A stretch of 64,000 nucleotides of DNA from positions 28,486-92,485 of the forward strand of contig QCRB01000002.1 of the NCBI GenBank assembly GCA_003209425.1. Direction: 5' to 3'. The position numbers and the translations under genes are program-made. Positions 1 to 10,063 of the stretch are shown piece by piece. The stretch comes from Prochlorococcus sp. AG-459-E08 (lineage in GTDB: Bacteria; Cyanobacteriota; Cyanobacteriia; PCC-6307; Cyanobiaceae). How positions within the stretch are numbered: the stretch's first letter is position 1; the number at the start of each line of letters is the position of its first letter. Below the pieces are notes generated by a model. It was not told where the DNA came from, did not search any database, and worked only from the letters and a program-made list of their open reading frames with translations.

Positions 1-225
1 AAAAGATGGAAGGGAGAACATGACTGTAAAAATTACCTCATGAACTATAAAGAAGCCCTAGCCCAAAACAACCTCTCAAGTCATCAAGATATTCGTTTCT
101 TCTTAGATGTACCTAAAGAAGTAAAGTTAAGACGTAAATTAGAGCAGCAACTGATATATTTATGGTTGCCCCCTTTTAATAAAGAGACCAGAGATAGGTG
201 GGCAACTACTTTCACAAACAACTAA
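1..225 (+). CDS. C-terminal end of a small conserved protein, possibly GIY-YIG type (cut by the window edge)
   Basis: The reading frame is open from the first base and stops at 225, so only the last 74 residues are present and the start lies outside the window. The first in-frame ATG at 40 is probably internal because coding continues upstream of it (RWKGEHDC). The segment near residues 55-65, LIYLWLPPFNKE, resembles the end of GIY-YIG nuclease domains, where a leucine-rich helix is followed by a P-P-x-N motif. The GIY-YIG core itself would be upstream, so the family call is only a suggestion. It runs in the same direction as pepA, 24 bp away. Confidence 0.6.
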   Translation, partial: KRWKGEHDCKNYLMNYKEALAQNNLSSHQDIRFFLDVPKEVKLRRKLEQQLIYLWLPPFNKETRDRWATTFTNN

Positions 226-249
226 ACATTAATTAAATCAATTTTACAA

Positions 250-1722
250 ATGCAATTTTCCACATTCCAAAAGAATCTAGATAACTGGCAAGGTGCTTCA
301 TTAATTTTTGGAGTTTTAGAGGAAGAAATTGCAAGCCAACTTGAAAACATAAAATTTGTTGTTGACCCAAAATTATTACTAAAAAAAGTTTCTCAAAAAA
401 AATTCAAAGGAGAAAAAGGGGAAACTCTAAGCTTTGAATTTTTAGATCAAAAATTAGAAACTTTAATCATACTTGGTCTTGGCAAATCGAAAAACCTAAA
501 AAAAAGTGATATAGAAAACTCCATAGGAAATTTAATTAGGAAAACTGTTGATAAAAATGAAAAAATCAGCATCTTGCTACCTTGGGAATTGATAAATTCA
601 AAACTAGAAATAAATCAATTAGCTGAATCAGCCAGATTATCTGCTTATAAGGACAACAGATTCAACAAGAAAAAAGATGAAGAAAAAGTTCTTAAAGAAA
701 TGGAGTTTTTGAATTTAAAGAAATTTGAGAATATTAGCTTTGAAGAGACAGAAAAAATATGCGAAGGTGTAGAACTAGCTAGAAGACTTGTAGCCGCCCC
801 TCCAAATAGTCTTACACCTCAGGAAATGTCTATACAAGCTTCTCAAATAGCTGATGATCATGGTTTGGAAGTAAAGATTTTAGAGGCAAAAGATTGTGAA
901 GATTTAGGAATGGGTGCATATTTAGCTGTAGCAAAAGGTTCTGATCTAGATCCTAAATTTATACATCTTACTTTAAAGTCAGAGGGGCCTATAAAAGAAA
1001 AGATTGCACTTGTTGGGAAGGGTTTAACCTTTGACTCTGGAGGATACAACCTGAAAGTAGGAGCATCTCAAATTGAAATGATGAAATATGATATGGGGGG
1101 AAGCGCTGCAGTTTTAGGAGCTGCAAAAGCGCTTGGAGCAATAAAACCAAAGGGATTAGAAATTCATTTTATTGTGGCATCTTGCGAAAACATGATAAAT
1201 GGATCTGCAGTACATCCTGGAGATGTAGTTAAAGCATCTAATGGTAAGACAATTGAAATAAATAACACTGATGCGGAGGGTAGACTTACATTAGCTGATG
1301 CTTTAACATACGCATCAAACTTAAAACCAGATTCAATAATAGATCTCGCAACTTTAACAGGAGCTATTGTTGTTGCATTAGGGAATGATGTGGCTGGATT
1401 CTGGAGCAATAATGATGATCTAGCAAATGACCTACAAGCCGCATCAGCCCAGTGTGGAGAAGAATTATGGCAAATGCCTTTACAAAAATCTTATAAAGAA
1501 GGTTTAAAGTCTCATATAGCTGACATGAAAAATACAGGTCCTAGAGCAGGTGGGTCAATAACTGCTGCTTTGTTTTTAGAGGAATTCTTTGATAAAGAGA
1601 TTAAATGGGCTCATATTGATATTGCTGGGACTTGTTGGACTGATAAGAATAAGGGAGTTAACCCTTCAGGCGCAACCGGCTTTGGAGTTAAAACTCTTGT
1701 TCAATGGATTAAAAATAAATAA
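250..1722 (+). CDS. pepA: Leucyl (cytosol) aminopeptidase, M17 family
   Basis: This 490-residue protein is a metallo-aminopeptidase that removes N-terminal residues from peptides in the cytoplasm. The C-terminal catalytic half holds the M17 signature NTDAEGRL at residues 339-346 and the upstream metal-binding stretch [15 protein letters not shown] near residue 255. The N-terminal half is the less conserved substrate/hexamer domain. Length fits the family (about 490-500). The ATG start at 250 follows a short A/T-rich spacer after the upstream gene. It converges with msrA, whose stop is 12 bp away. Confidence 0.96.
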   Translation: MQFSTFQKNLDNWQGASLIFGVLEEEIASQLENIKFVVDPKLLLKKVSQKKFKGEKGETLSFEFLDQKLETLIILGLGKSKNLKKSDIENSIGNLIRKTVDKNEKISILLPWELINSKLEINQLAESARLSAYKDNRFNKKKDEEKVLKEMEFLNLKKFENISFEETEKICEGVELARRLVAAPPNSLTPQEMSIQASQIADDHGLEVKILEAKDCEDLGMGAYLAVAKGSDLDPKFIHLTLKSEGPIKEKIALVGKGLTFDSGGYNLKVGASQIEMMKYDMGGSAAVLGAAKALGAIKPKGLEIHFIVASCENMINGSAVHPGDVVKASNGKTIEINNTDAEGRLTLADALTYASNLKPDSIIDLATLTGAIVVALGNDVAGFWSNNDDLANDLQAASAQCGEELWQMPLQKSYKEGLKSHIADMKNTGPRAGGSITAALFLEEFFDKEIKWAHIDIAGTCWTDKNKGVNPSGATGFGVKTLVQWIKNK

Positions 1723-1733
1723 CTATATTTAAA

Positions 1734-2336
1734 TCACTCATTCCAAAGATTTGTTGATCTAGCGTTATCACCCCATAATTTATCCAACCTCTGATCTCTC
1801 CCACATGAGAATCTATAGAACTTATATTTGAATTCATTTCTCTCAGCAAAATCCTGATGATATTCTTCAGCCAACCAAAATTGATCTTTTGATTTTAGTT
1901 CTACAGATATTTTTTCTAATGGCACTCGCAATTCATTAGAAGCCGAAATGAGTGCATTTTTTGCATCACTTTCTTCGATTGAATCTTTGAAAAAGATCAC
2001 TGGACGATAAGAATCTCCACGATCACAAAATTGGCCTTTACCGTCAAGAGGATCAACATTTCTCAAATATAGCCTAAGTATCTCGGGTAAAGTTACCGAT
2101 TGGGAATCATAGTCAACCAAAACCACTTCTTGATGACCCTCATGATTTTCGTAGGTAGGATTTTTTAAATCCCCTCCTGAATAACCACTTTGTACAAAAT
2201 TTATCCCCTTCAATGACTCTAAATCATGTTCTAAACACCAAAAACAACCTCCTGCAAGAATCAATTCCTCTGCGAGAGTATTTAAAGGATTAATTAGTAT
2301 TGAAAAAGCAATTATTAAAGGGAGAAAATATTTCAT
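1734..2336 (-). CDS. msrA: Peptide-methionine (S)-S-oxide reductase with export signal
   Basis: MsrA repairs oxidised methionine (S-sulfoxide) in proteins using thiols. The catalytic motif GGCFWC is at residues 29-34 with nucleophile Cys31, followed by the family motif SGYSGG. Residues 1-22 look like a hydrophobic signal peptide or anchor (LPLIIAFSILINPLNTLAEE), which suggests action in the periplasm or lumen rather than the cytoplasm. It lies at the downstream end of the lpx gene run, 16 bp after lpxB, and may be cotranscribed with it. Confidence 0.93.
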   Translation of the reverse strand: MKYFLPLIIAFSILINPLNTLAEELILAGGCFWCLEHDLESLKGINFVQSGYSGGDLKNPTYENHEGHQEVVLVDYDSQSVTLPEILRLYLRNVDPLDGKGQFCDRGDSYRPVIFFKDSIEESDAKNALISASNELRVPLEKISVELKSKDQFWLAEEYHQDFAERNEFKYKFYRFSCGRDQRLDKLWGDNARSTNLWNE

Positions 2337-2352
2337 TTCTTCATTATAGATT

Positions 2353-3531
2353 TCAAATAATGGAATTAATAATTTCTTTTGCGGCTCTATCTACTACTCC
2401 TACCTCTCCTAATTCCTTTTTTAAAAGATTATATCCTTTTTTGATTTTTGTTTTTTCTGAGGTCAGATCGAGAAGCCTACAAGCTTTATAAAAAATTTTC
2501 TTTTCATTAAAATTTTTCTGAACAAACTCAGGAATTATAAATTTTTTTACTAAAAGATTTACTGGAGAAATAAACCTTACTTTAAAATTAAGAATTCTTT
2601 TTGCAATAAAAGCAGTAACTCTACTTACTCTATATCCAATAATCTGTGGTATTCCATATAGAGCCAATTCCATATTAACTGTGCCTGATTTGCATAAAGC
2701 TAGTTTTGTTAGTGAATAAATATGAGGTATAAATTCAGAATAATCTTGTTGAGAAAGAACCTTACCTTTAATTTCATATTTTTCTAGACCCTGTCTGAAT
2801 TTTTTATCAAAAACCCTTCTACAAGATGGAATATAAACAACAAGATTTGGATATCTTAATTGTAGTTTTTTTGCAGTTTTCAAAAAGGTGGGTAGTACAT
2901 AATTCAACTCTTGTGGTCTTGATGCGGGCATTAAAAGTAAGATATTCTGATTTGCTTTAAGTTTTAGAATTGTTCTAGAAGCTTTTTTGGAAGGTAGTTT
3001 TTTTGTCAAATCAAGCATTGGATGTCCAACCCAAGAAACATTTCCACCCCTCCTTCTATAAAAGTTCGCTTCCTGCTTAAAAATGGCAAAAATTTTATCT
3101 GAAAATTTAATTAAATTTGTAGTACTATTATTACCCACTCTCCACGCCCATTCTTGGGGAGCTATGTAGTAGTAAATCGGAATATTATTTCTCGATCTTT
3201 TTAATTTAGTTCCAATATTGATATTTGGCCCCATATAGTCAATCAAAATTAAGCAATCTGGAGGATATTTTTTTAGTAATTTATAAAATCTTCTTTGAAT
3301 TCTTAATGTTGGGAAGATAAGGGGTAAAGCCTCCCAAATGCCTATTGCACTAATTGAAGTAGTATCTTGAAGAATTTTTACACCTTCTTTTTTCATCCTT
3401 TCCCCACCTAAGCCGCAAATTTCTAAATCTATAGATTTCTTTTTTGCTTCATCAAATAATGCTTTTGATAATAAACTTCCATGCAAATCTCCTGAGACTT
3501 CTCCGGTACTTATAAATATCTTTTTATTCAT
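2353..3531 (-). CDS. lpxB: Lipid-A-disaccharide synthase (GT19)
   Basis: LpxB condenses UDP-2,3-diacylglucosamine with lipid X to make the lipid A disaccharide at the inner membrane. The protein (392 residues) opens with the family signature ISTGEVSGDLHG and contains the nucleotide-sugar motifs GLGGERM, WVGHPMLD and CKSGTVNMELALYGIPQI. Length is typical. Its start overlaps the end of lpxA by 4 bp, so the two are translationally coupled. It is part of a minus-strand cluster bamA-lpxC-fabZ-lpxA-lpxB. Confidence 0.95.
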   Translation of the reverse strand: MNKKIFISTGEVSGDLHGSLLSKALFDEAKKKSIDLEICGLGGERMKKEGVKILQDTTSISAIGIWEALPLIFPTLRIQRRFYKLLKKYPPDCLILIDYMGPNINIGTKLKRSRNNIPIYYYIAPQEWAWRVGNNSTTNLIKFSDKIFAIFKQEANFYRRRGGNVSWVGHPMLDLTKKLPSKKASRTILKLKANQNILLLMPASRPQELNYVLPTFLKTAKKLQLRYPNLVVYIPSCRRVFDKKFRQGLEKYEIKGKVLSQQDYSEFIPHIYSLTKLALCKSGTVNMELALYGIPQIIGYRVSRVTAFIAKRILNFKVRFISPVNLLVKKFIIPEFVQKNFNEKKIFYKACRLLDLTSEKTKIKKGYNLLKKELGEVGVVDRAAKEIINSII

Positions 3532-4370
3532 GAATTCACTACAGGCATTGGTCCTCGTCTTTCTTTAGAAATTGATTTTTTTAAAAAACTACATAATTTT
3601 GAAGATGAAAGGTCTAATTTTCCTTTCATTGCTTTTTCTAATGAATTTGATATCGAATCACTAGATTTAAAAAGTAGATTCCAAGTATTTTGAAGCAATT
3701 TTAAGTCAAAATCTTCGTTTCCCATCAAATCACTTCTTTTAATTCCAATCCTATTCAAACCTCTCAATCTTCCTGGATGTCCCTCGGCCAAACAAAAGGG
3801 CGGAACATCTCTATCTACTCTAGTCATTCCTCCAATCATTGCTAAATATCCAATATGTACAAATTGATGAACACCCAAACATCCACCAATGATAGCTTTA
3901 TCTTCAACCTTTACATGGCCTGCAACTTGAACACTATTTGATAAAACTATCCTATTCCCAAGTTCACAATTATGACCTATATGACAATATGCCATTAACA
4001 AATTATTATTACCAATAATAGTTTTTTCGCCTTCATCAGTTGCTTTATTGATAGTTACGCATTCTCTAAAGGTATTATTATCTCCGATAATTACCTCAGT
4101 AGCGGCACCTTTATATTTCAGATCTTGGGGATCAAGGCCTATAAATACATTTGGGAAAACTTTATTATAAATTCCAATTTGAGTTCTTCCTGTAATAACA
4201 GCATTCGGCCCTATTACTGTTCCTTCCCCAATAGTCACCTCAGGACCCACAATAGCTCCCTGAGAGATAATTACTCCATCATGCAATTCAGCACTTGGAT
4301 CCACAGAAGCATTTGGATGAACTTTAGTACCACTAAAGCTTGATCTTAATTCATTATTCTTATTCTCCAT
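3528..4370 (-). CDS. lpxA: UDP-N-acetylglucosamine acyltransferase
   Basis: LpxA catalyses the first step of lipid A synthesis, transferring a 3-hydroxyacyl chain from ACP to UDP-GlcNAc. The N-terminal two thirds consist of left-handed beta-helix hexapeptide repeats (for example VDPSAELHDGVIISQGAIVG). The HIGHN segment around residues 133-137 carries the catalytic histidine, and a helical C-terminal tail follows. I place the start at ATG 4370 (MENKNN), 4 bp after the fabZ stop, rather than at an upstream TTG that overlaps fabZ. Confidence 0.95.
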   Translation of the reverse strand: MENKNNELRSSFSGTKVHPNASVDPSAELHDGVIISQGAIVGPEVTIGEGTVIGPNAVITGRTQIGIYNKVFPNVFIGLDPQDLKYKGAATEVIIGDNNTFRECVTINKATDEGEKTIIGNNNLLMAYCHIGHNCELGNRIVLSNSVQVAGHVKVEDKAIIGGCLGVHQFVHIGYLAMIGGMTRVDRDVPPFCLAEGHPGRLRGLNRIGIKRSDLMGNEDFDLKLLQNTWNLLFKSSDSISNSLEKAMKGKLDLSSSKLCSFLKKSISKERRGPMPVVNS

Positions 4371-4374
4371 ATAC

Positions 4375-4833
4375 CTAATCAACTAATGAGAACATTAATT
4401 CCCCAGCACAAACTAACTTCCCATCAACATGTGCCTCACCTTTAATCTTGCCAAATCTTTGTCTTTTAATGCTCAGTAGTTCACAAGTAATTATCAATTG
4501 ATCTCCAGGTACAACAGGTCTCCTAAATTTAACATTATTTATTCCCGCAAAGACAAAAAGTCCCCTAGGAAGATCAGGCATTTGCGTTACTATGATTCCC
4601 CCAACTTGAGCCATTGATTCAACAATAAGAACTCCTGGCATTAAGGGGCGATCAGGAAAGTGTCCTTGAAATTGAGGCTCATTTATAGTTACATTTTTTA
4701 TTGCAACAGCCCGCTCCCCAGGAATATGCTCTATGACTTTATCCACAAGAGCAAAAGGATATCTGTGGGGTAATAAACCTAGTATGTTCTCAGAGGAGAG
4801 TTGATTATTTTCTCTTGATGAATTCTTTTCCAA
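4375..4833 (-). CDS. fabZ: (3R)-hydroxyacyl-ACP dehydratase
   Basis: FabZ dehydrates 3-hydroxyacyl-ACP in fatty acid elongation and competes with LpxA/LpxC for the same hydroxyacyl pool, which explains its place in the lpx cluster. The hot-dog fold signature [13 protein letters not shown] starts at residue 57, with catalytic His58 and Glu72 (LIVESMAQ). At 152 residues it is full length. It lies 17 bp downstream of lpxC and 4 bp upstream of lpxA. Confidence 0.96.
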   Translation of the reverse strand: MEKNSSRENNQLSSENILGLLPHRYPFALVDKVIEHIPGERAVAIKNVTINEPQFQGHFPDRPLMPGVLIVESMAQVGGIIVTQMPDLPRGLFVFAGINNVKFRRPVVPGDQLIITCELLSIKRQRFGKIKGEAHVDGKLVCAGELMFSLVD

Positions 4834-4850
4834 AACAATTAAAAATAAAG

Positions 4851-5687
4851 TTAATTTTTTAAGGATGAGGCCAATAAAGCATTTAAAGAATGTGATCCTT
4901 TATAAACTAAAATTTGGGCCTTAGGTAACCCTACCAAAGCCAAGTCCCCAATTAGGTCTAAAATTTTATGTCTTATAGGTTCATTATCAAATCTTAATGG
5001 TGGATTAACCCATCCATCACCATTACAAACGAGAGCATTTTCCAAACTTCCCCCTTTTATTAATCCAAGTTCACTTAATTCTTGAAATTGATCCTTAAAA
5101 CCAAATGTTCTAGCCGGAGCAATCATTTCAACGTAACTTTTTGGATTTAAGTCAATCACAAAAGTTTGATTCCCAATAGCTTTATAAGAAAAACTTATAG
5201 TAGAAACAATTGTCGTTTCTTCAGAGGGAGTTGCAGCTATTACTGAACCTTCTTTATTTAAAATTATTGAATCATTAATCTGTCGAAAGAAATTATCTGG
5301 TTTAGGTGCCTTTTTAATCCCTACTTTTTCAAATGCTCTAACCCACTGAATTGACGATCCATCCAAAAGCGGTATCTCTTTCCCATCAACCTCAATATGA
5401 ATATAACTTAAGCCACACCCAGCCAATGAAGATAATAAATGCTCAATAGTATATAAATTTCTTCCTCTTAATTTAACCGCTGTACAAAGCATCGTACTTC
5501 CAATTAAATCTTGAGTAAGTTTAAAAATCTCGTTAGGTTTATCCCGAAAAGAAACATAATATCCTTCTTTTTCGTAAGAAGAAATTGTAACTCTTGTTTT
5601 TTCTCCACTATGAAGGCCTATACCTTCCTTGGAAATAACACCAGCTAAGGTATAGCAAGAATCATAATTAGTAGGCCAAGAAAACAC
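4851..5687 (-). CDS. lpxC: UDP-3-O-acyl-N-acetylglucosamine deacetylase
   Basis: LpxC is the zinc deacetylase that commits UDP-GlcNAc derivatives to lipid A. Visible family motifs are GIGLHSG near residue 23, the zinc ligand His83 in [14 protein letters not shown] near 108, and [11 protein letters not shown] in the C-terminal half with the second His/Asp zinc ligands. Length 278 is typical. The start codon abuts the bamA stop, so the two are probably read from one transcript. Confidence 0.96.
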   Translation of the reverse strand: MFSWPTNYDSCYTLAGVISKEGIGLHSGEKTRVTISSYEKEGYYVSFRDKPNEIFKLTQDLIGSTMLCTAVKLRGRNLYTIEHLLSSLAGCGLSYIHIEVDGKEIPLLDGSSIQWVRAFEKVGIKKAPKPDNFFRQINDSIILNKEGSVIAATPSEETTIVSTISFSYKAIGNQTFVIDLNPKSYVEMIAPARTFGFKDQFQELSELGLIKGGSLENALVCNGDGWVNPPLRFDNEPIRHKILDLIGDLALVGLPKAQILVYKGSHSLNALLASSLKN

Positions 5688-7820
5688 TTAAAACTTCCAT
5701 CCAACTCCAAGAGTATATCTCCAATCTTCACTAAGGTTCTTACTTGCAACATCTAATCTTAATGGACCAATTGGTGTTTTTATTCCTACTCCCCCTCCAA
5801 GCGAATAACCAGAACCTGATTTCTGCAATAATTTTCCAGGTTTTCCTGGTACGTCCTTTTGAGAACCTAAATCACTTCCTGCATCAACGAATAAAGCTCC
5901 TGATATCATTCTCCAAACAGGAAATCTATATTCTACTGTAGCTTCAACAAAACTCTTACTTACAGCCAAATCACAAGATCCCCAACCTCTAACAGATGAT
6001 GTGCCTCCCATACAAAATGCTTCATAAGGAGGTAAATCCCCTAAAATTGTTCCAGCTTGAATTTGAAATCCAATAGCTTGAGGACAATCTTCACTAGAAT
6101 CATTACCTGACTTACATGCTTTAGTTAAATTTATCAATTTTGTTGGTATAAAAAATGAATATGAAGCTTTCATTCTATTAAAAGTTGGAGAATTTTTTCC
6201 AACTGAAAAAAATTGCTCAGTACCTAGACTAAATTTATTTCCTGAAGTTGGATTTACAGCATTATTCAAATTATTTCTAGAAGCGCTTGCAATAACACTG
6301 ACCAATGTATTTTCTTCAGGACAAGACCCATCAGATGGAGTAAATCCAATACATATGATGTCACTTATATTACCTGAGGTTGGAGTCATGTCACCATAGG
6401 GTTTTTTGTTACTATTACTATCCATCATTTCTACTTTCTTTAAATTCATACCCGCAAGAACTCTCCATTTAGAAACCTTAAATGGATCTCCTCCATTAAG
6501 AGGTCTTGAGAAAGAAAACCCACCTCCTGTTTTTTGCAAAACTATTGATGAAAGAGCATCAGAGGTAGAAGTTGTTGTATTATCTACAGCGTATATTCTC
6601 CCATTTTTTTCACTTTTAAATTCTTGTGGATAGTCTCTACTCAAAAAAATGTTTGTTCTAAAAGCTGTTTTGTGTTTGTCACCTTTTATCCATGGATCAA
6701 GTAAAGAAAAATTGTAGGTAGTAGAATATTCCCCAAAATTTAAATTGAGATTTGTAGACCACGCTCGCCCTAATGCATTAGTTTCCTGTAAACCAACCGT
6801 AGCAAAGATACCTGAGCTATTACTATAACCAAGTCCGCCTGTTAATGATCCTGTTCTTTGCTCGCTTAAATCTAAAAAAATTATAACTTGGCCAGGATTT
6901 GTATTATCAGGACCGAGAGATACCTTAACATCATCAAATAAGGATGTTGCATAGAGTCGACTGATATCAGCTTCTAAAGTTTTTCTATTAAAAATTGTGC
7001 CAGGTTTTGTTTTTAACTCTCTTTTTACAACCCAATCTTTTGTTTTTCCTTTTCTAGGTTTTCCATCAATAATAGATTCACCATCAGATCCTGGAAATCT
7101 TAACTTTATGTCGGATATGATTCCTTCAGAAACGATTAATGTAACTATTCCGTTTTCAGAGATTCTATCTGGGCCATTAATTCTTGCTAAAGAATAACCT
7201 TCACTTTCATAACGCTTTTTTATTATTTCTATCTTATTTTGTAATTCATTTATATTTAGAGTCGTGCCATAAAAATTTTTAAAGATATTATCCACATATT
7301 CATCAGAAATTATTGAATTTTTTGGTTTAAGATCAACTTTCTTCAAAATTGGATTAGGGACTACATTAACAATTAGCCTTGCCCCTAATGGTCCATCTTG
7401 AGATTTTATTTTAACTCCTGAAAACCAACCACTTGCATATATTGCATTTAAGTCTTGATTTAAATCTTGATTATTAACAATACTTCCTGGCTTTATTTTC
7501 ATAGAATCATATGCAGCCAGCTCAAGTTTTCTACCCTCAGGATGATTTTCCCAACCTTCGATAATAATTTCTGATATGAGAACACTTTCTTGATTAATAT
7601 TTTTTTTATTTTCTGCAATAAAGAAATTTTTCTCGTTTTGTATATCAAAGTCTTGAAATAAACCATTCATAATTTTGTTTATTTCTAACTTTTTTATGGA
7701 TTGATCAATTTCATTTGGCAAATACTTAGCAGCCAGCTCTAAATTATTTGATATCAAAATCAAAGGGGGGCAGGCAACATTTGTGAAAATCTTTCTAAAT
7801 TTTAAAAAATGTTTTTGCAT
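5688..7820 (-). CDS. bamA: Outer membrane beta-barrel assembly protein, Omp85/BamA family
   Basis: The 710-residue protein has about three POTRA-like repeats between residues 75 and 320 (repeating pattern of a beta strand, AYDSMKIKPGSIVN-like segments, then a strand). A C-terminal 16-strand type barrel follows, ending in an aromatic residue (GVGWKF). Family members insert beta-barrel proteins into the outer membrane. The barrel domain shows the family GGTSSVRGW segment (the L6 VRGF-type motif). The N-terminus lacks an obvious signal peptide, so the true start may differ. First gene of the lpx cluster, 44 bp after purC. Confidence 0.93.
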   Translation of the reverse strand: MQKHFLKFRKIFTNVACPPLILISNNLELAAKYLPNEIDQSIKKLEINKIMNGLFQDFDIQNEKNFFIAENKKNINQESVLISEIIIEGWENHPEGRKLELAAYDSMKIKPGSIVNNQDLNQDLNAIYASGWFSGVKIKSQDGPLGARLIVNVVPNPILKKVDLKPKNSIISDEYVDNIFKNFYGTTLNINELQNKIEIIKKRYESEGYSLARINGPDRISENGIVTLIVSEGIISDIKLRFPGSDGESIIDGKPRKGKTKDWVVKRELKTKPGTIFNRKTLEADISRLYATSLFDDVKVSLGPDNTNPGQVIIFLDLSEQRTGSLTGGLGYSNSSGIFATVGLQETNALGRAWSTNLNLNFGEYSTTYNFSLLDPWIKGDKHKTAFRTNIFLSRDYPQEFKSEKNGRIYAVDNTTTSTSDALSSIVLQKTGGGFSFSRPLNGGDPFKVSKWRVLAGMNLKKVEMMDSNSNKKPYGDMTPTSGNISDIICIGFTPSDGSCPEENTLVSVIASASRNNLNNAVNPTSGNKFSLGTEQFFSVGKNSPTFNRMKASYSFFIPTKLINLTKACKSGNDSSEDCPQAIGFQIQAGTILGDLPPYEAFCMGGTSSVRGWGSCDLAVSKSFVEATVEYRFPVWRMISGALFVDAGSDLGSQKDVPGKPGKLLQKSGSGYSLGGGVGIKTPIGPLRLDVASKNLSEDWRYTLGVGWKF

Positions 7821-7864
7821 AGTAATGTTAATTGAGGTAAATAAATCATTTTTTATTGAATGAG

Positions 7865-8593
7865 TTAAATGAAATCGTTAATTCTTCTGTTAATTTCACT
7901 ATAAGCTTCAATTAGACCACCTAAATCATTTCTAAATCTATCTTTGTCTAGACTTACAATTGTATCATTTTTCTGATTAAGATCCCACAATCTACAATTA
8001 TCAGGACTTATTTCATCGCCAAGAACTATTTTATTTTTGTCATCATAACCAAACTCCAATTTGAAATCTACAAGTTGAATCTGAATATTTCTAAAAAAAC
8101 TTTTCAGGATTCCATTAATTTTTAGAGTTAAATCTATTACTAATTCTAAATCCTTAGAACTTATTATGTTCATTAATTCAATTCTATCTTTTGTAATAAG
8201 CGGATCATTAAGTTCATCATTTTTAAGATAAATATCGATTAATGGTTTTGTTAGATCAGTGCCAGATTCAATAGTAGTTTGTTTGCATAACGAACCATAA
8301 GCTTTATTTCTCAGAACAATTTCTAAGGGAATTATTTTTATTTTTTGTGAAATCATTGTATTTTCATTTTTAAGTTTAATGAAGTGAGTTGGGATATTAT
8401 TATTTTTTAGAAGTTCAAAAATTCTTGCGCTTATTAGGCAATTTAGTTTACCCTTGCCTTCAAATTTATCTTTTTTCAACGCATTAAAAGCTGTAGCATC
8501 ATCTTTGAATTCAATTATTACTTTATCTGGATCATCATGAGAAAAAACTTTTTTTGCTTTGCCTTCATAAATTAATTCATATTTCTTATTCAT
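7865..8593 (-). CDS. purC: Phosphoribosylaminoimidazole-succinocarboxamide synthase (SAICAR synthetase)
   Basis: PurC joins aspartate to CAIR in step 8 of purine synthesis. The N-terminal motif YEGKAKKVF, the central VDFKLEFG and GDEISPDNCRLWD segments are diagnostic. Length 242 matches the bacterial monofunctional enzyme. It is divergent from purD, and the 134-bp A/T-rich gap between them should hold both promoters. Confidence 0.97.
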   Translation of the reverse strand: MNKKYELIYEGKAKKVFSHDDPDKVIIEFKDDATAFNALKKDKFEGKGKLNCLISARIFELLKNNNIPTHFIKLKNENTMISQKIKIIPLEIVLRNKAYGSLCKQTTIESGTDLTKPLIDIYLKNDELNDPLITKDRIELMNIISSKDLELVIDLTLKINGILKSFFRNIQIQLVDFKLEFGYDDKNKIVLGDEISPDNCRLWDLNQKNDTIVSLDKDRFRNDLGGLIEAYSEINRRINDFI

Positions 8594-8727
8594 GAATTTA
8601 AGACCTCATTTAATTACTAAAAGTACCATTTTTAATTAACATATTTATTAGAAACCAAATTTTAAAAAAGTTAATTTAATCTTAACTAATTATTCATCTA
8701 AACCTCATAACCCTCAAAAACAAATTT

Positions 8728-10059
8728 ATGAGTATTAATTCAAAAAGTTCTAAAAGCTTCAAAAGATTAGAAAATATCTTAATAATTGGAAATGGTGGGA
8801 GAGAAAATTCTTTAGCCTGGGCTATTCAAAAAAATAAACTAATAAAAAAAGTTTATTTGATACCTGGTAACGCTGGATCAGAAAGAATAAATAAATGTGA
8901 AAGAATAAAAATTGATATAAATAATAACAATGAATTAATCGAAAAGCTTGTTTTTTTAAAAATAGATTTAATTGTAATAGGACCAGAAACCCCTTTAGCC
9001 AATGGATTAGCCGATTTTCTTCGCAAAGAAGACTTTAAGGTTTTTGGTCCTGGTAAAGATGGAGCAAAATTAGAATACAGCAAATCTTGGGCAAAGGAAT
9101 TTATGCGAGACGCTAATATTCCAACTTCAAACTTTTGGAAAGTCAATTCACTAGAGGAGGCCAAAAAAATTATCTATTCTTCATCGACTCCCCTCGTAGT
9201 AAAAGCGGATGGATTAGCTTCAGGTAAAGGTGTTTTTATTCCCGATTCAAAAGACGAATGTTTAAAAGCAGCAGAATCAATTTTTAATGGTAAGTTTGGC
9301 AACTCTGGGAATTTAGTAGTTTTAGAAGAAAAAATTCAGGGTCCAGAAGTTTCTATTTTTGCTTTATGTGATGGAGAAAGATACAAATTACTTCCAACAG
9401 CACAAGATCACAAACGTCTCAATGAGCATGATAAAGGTCCAAATACAGGAGGAATGGGAGCTTATTCCCCTGCTCCGTTGCTAACAGAAGATTACCTTGA
9501 AAGAATTGTTAGAGAGATAATTGAACCGACAATAAATGAACTTAATAAAAAAAATATAGACTACAAAGGAGTAATTTATTTTGGATTAATGATCACAAAA
9601 TTTGGGCCAAAAGTTATAGAATATAATTGCAGATTTGGTGATCCTGAATGCCAAACAATAATGCCTTTAATGGATCAAAATTTTGTATTTCTTTTAGAAA
9701 AATGCGCAATGGGAAATTTAAGTGGCGATGAAAAAATTGATACTTCTGGGAAAGTTAGTGGTTGTGTAATAGCCACCTCAAAAGGCTACCCTCAAGAATA
9801 TAAAACTGGCTTACCAATAAACATAGGGAAGATTGATTCGAATGATTGTCAAATTTTCGACTCTGGTACCTCTTTAAGTAAAAATGGTGAGTTGTTAACT
9901 GACGGAGGAAGAGTATTAAGTATTGTCTGCCAACATAAGGATTTCGATATGGTTTTCGAAAAAGCATACAAAAATTTAAGACAAATAAATTTTGATGGTA
10001 TTTACTTTAGAAAAGACATAGGTCATCAAGTAAGAAAAAACTTTTCTAAGGAGAATTAG
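8728..10059 (+). CDS. purD: Phosphoribosylamine-glycine ligase (GAR synthetase)
   Basis: PurD is an ATP-grasp ligase that makes GAR from phosphoribosylamine and glycine. The N-terminal domain begins IIGNGGRENSLAWAI, the ATP-grasp segment VVKADGLASGKGV is near residue 157, and the signature RFGDPECQ occurs near residue 307. Full length at 443 residues. Read divergently from purC; the nblS start follows after 4 bp. Confidence 0.97.
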   Translation: MSINSKSSKSFKRLENILIIGNGGRENSLAWAIQKNKLIKKVYLIPGNAGSERINKCERIKIDINNNNELIEKLVFLKIDLIVIGPETPLANGLADFLRKEDFKVFGPGKDGAKLEYSKSWAKEFMRDANIPTSNFWKVNSLEEAKKIIYSSSTPLVVKADGLASGKGVFIPDSKDECLKAAESIFNGKFGNSGNLVVLEEKIQGPEVSIFALCDGERYKLLPTAQDHKRLNEHDKGPNTGGMGAYSPAPLLTEDYLERIVREIIEPTINELNKKNIDYKGVIYFGLMITKFGPKVIEYNCRFGDPECQTIMPLMDQNFVFLLEKCAMGNLSGDEKIDTSGKVSGCVIATSKGYPQEYKTGLPINIGKIDSNDCQIFDSGTSLSKNGELLTDGGRVLSIVCQHKDFDMVFEKAYKNLRQINFDGIYFRKDIGHQVRKNFSKEN

Positions 10060-10063
10060 TCTT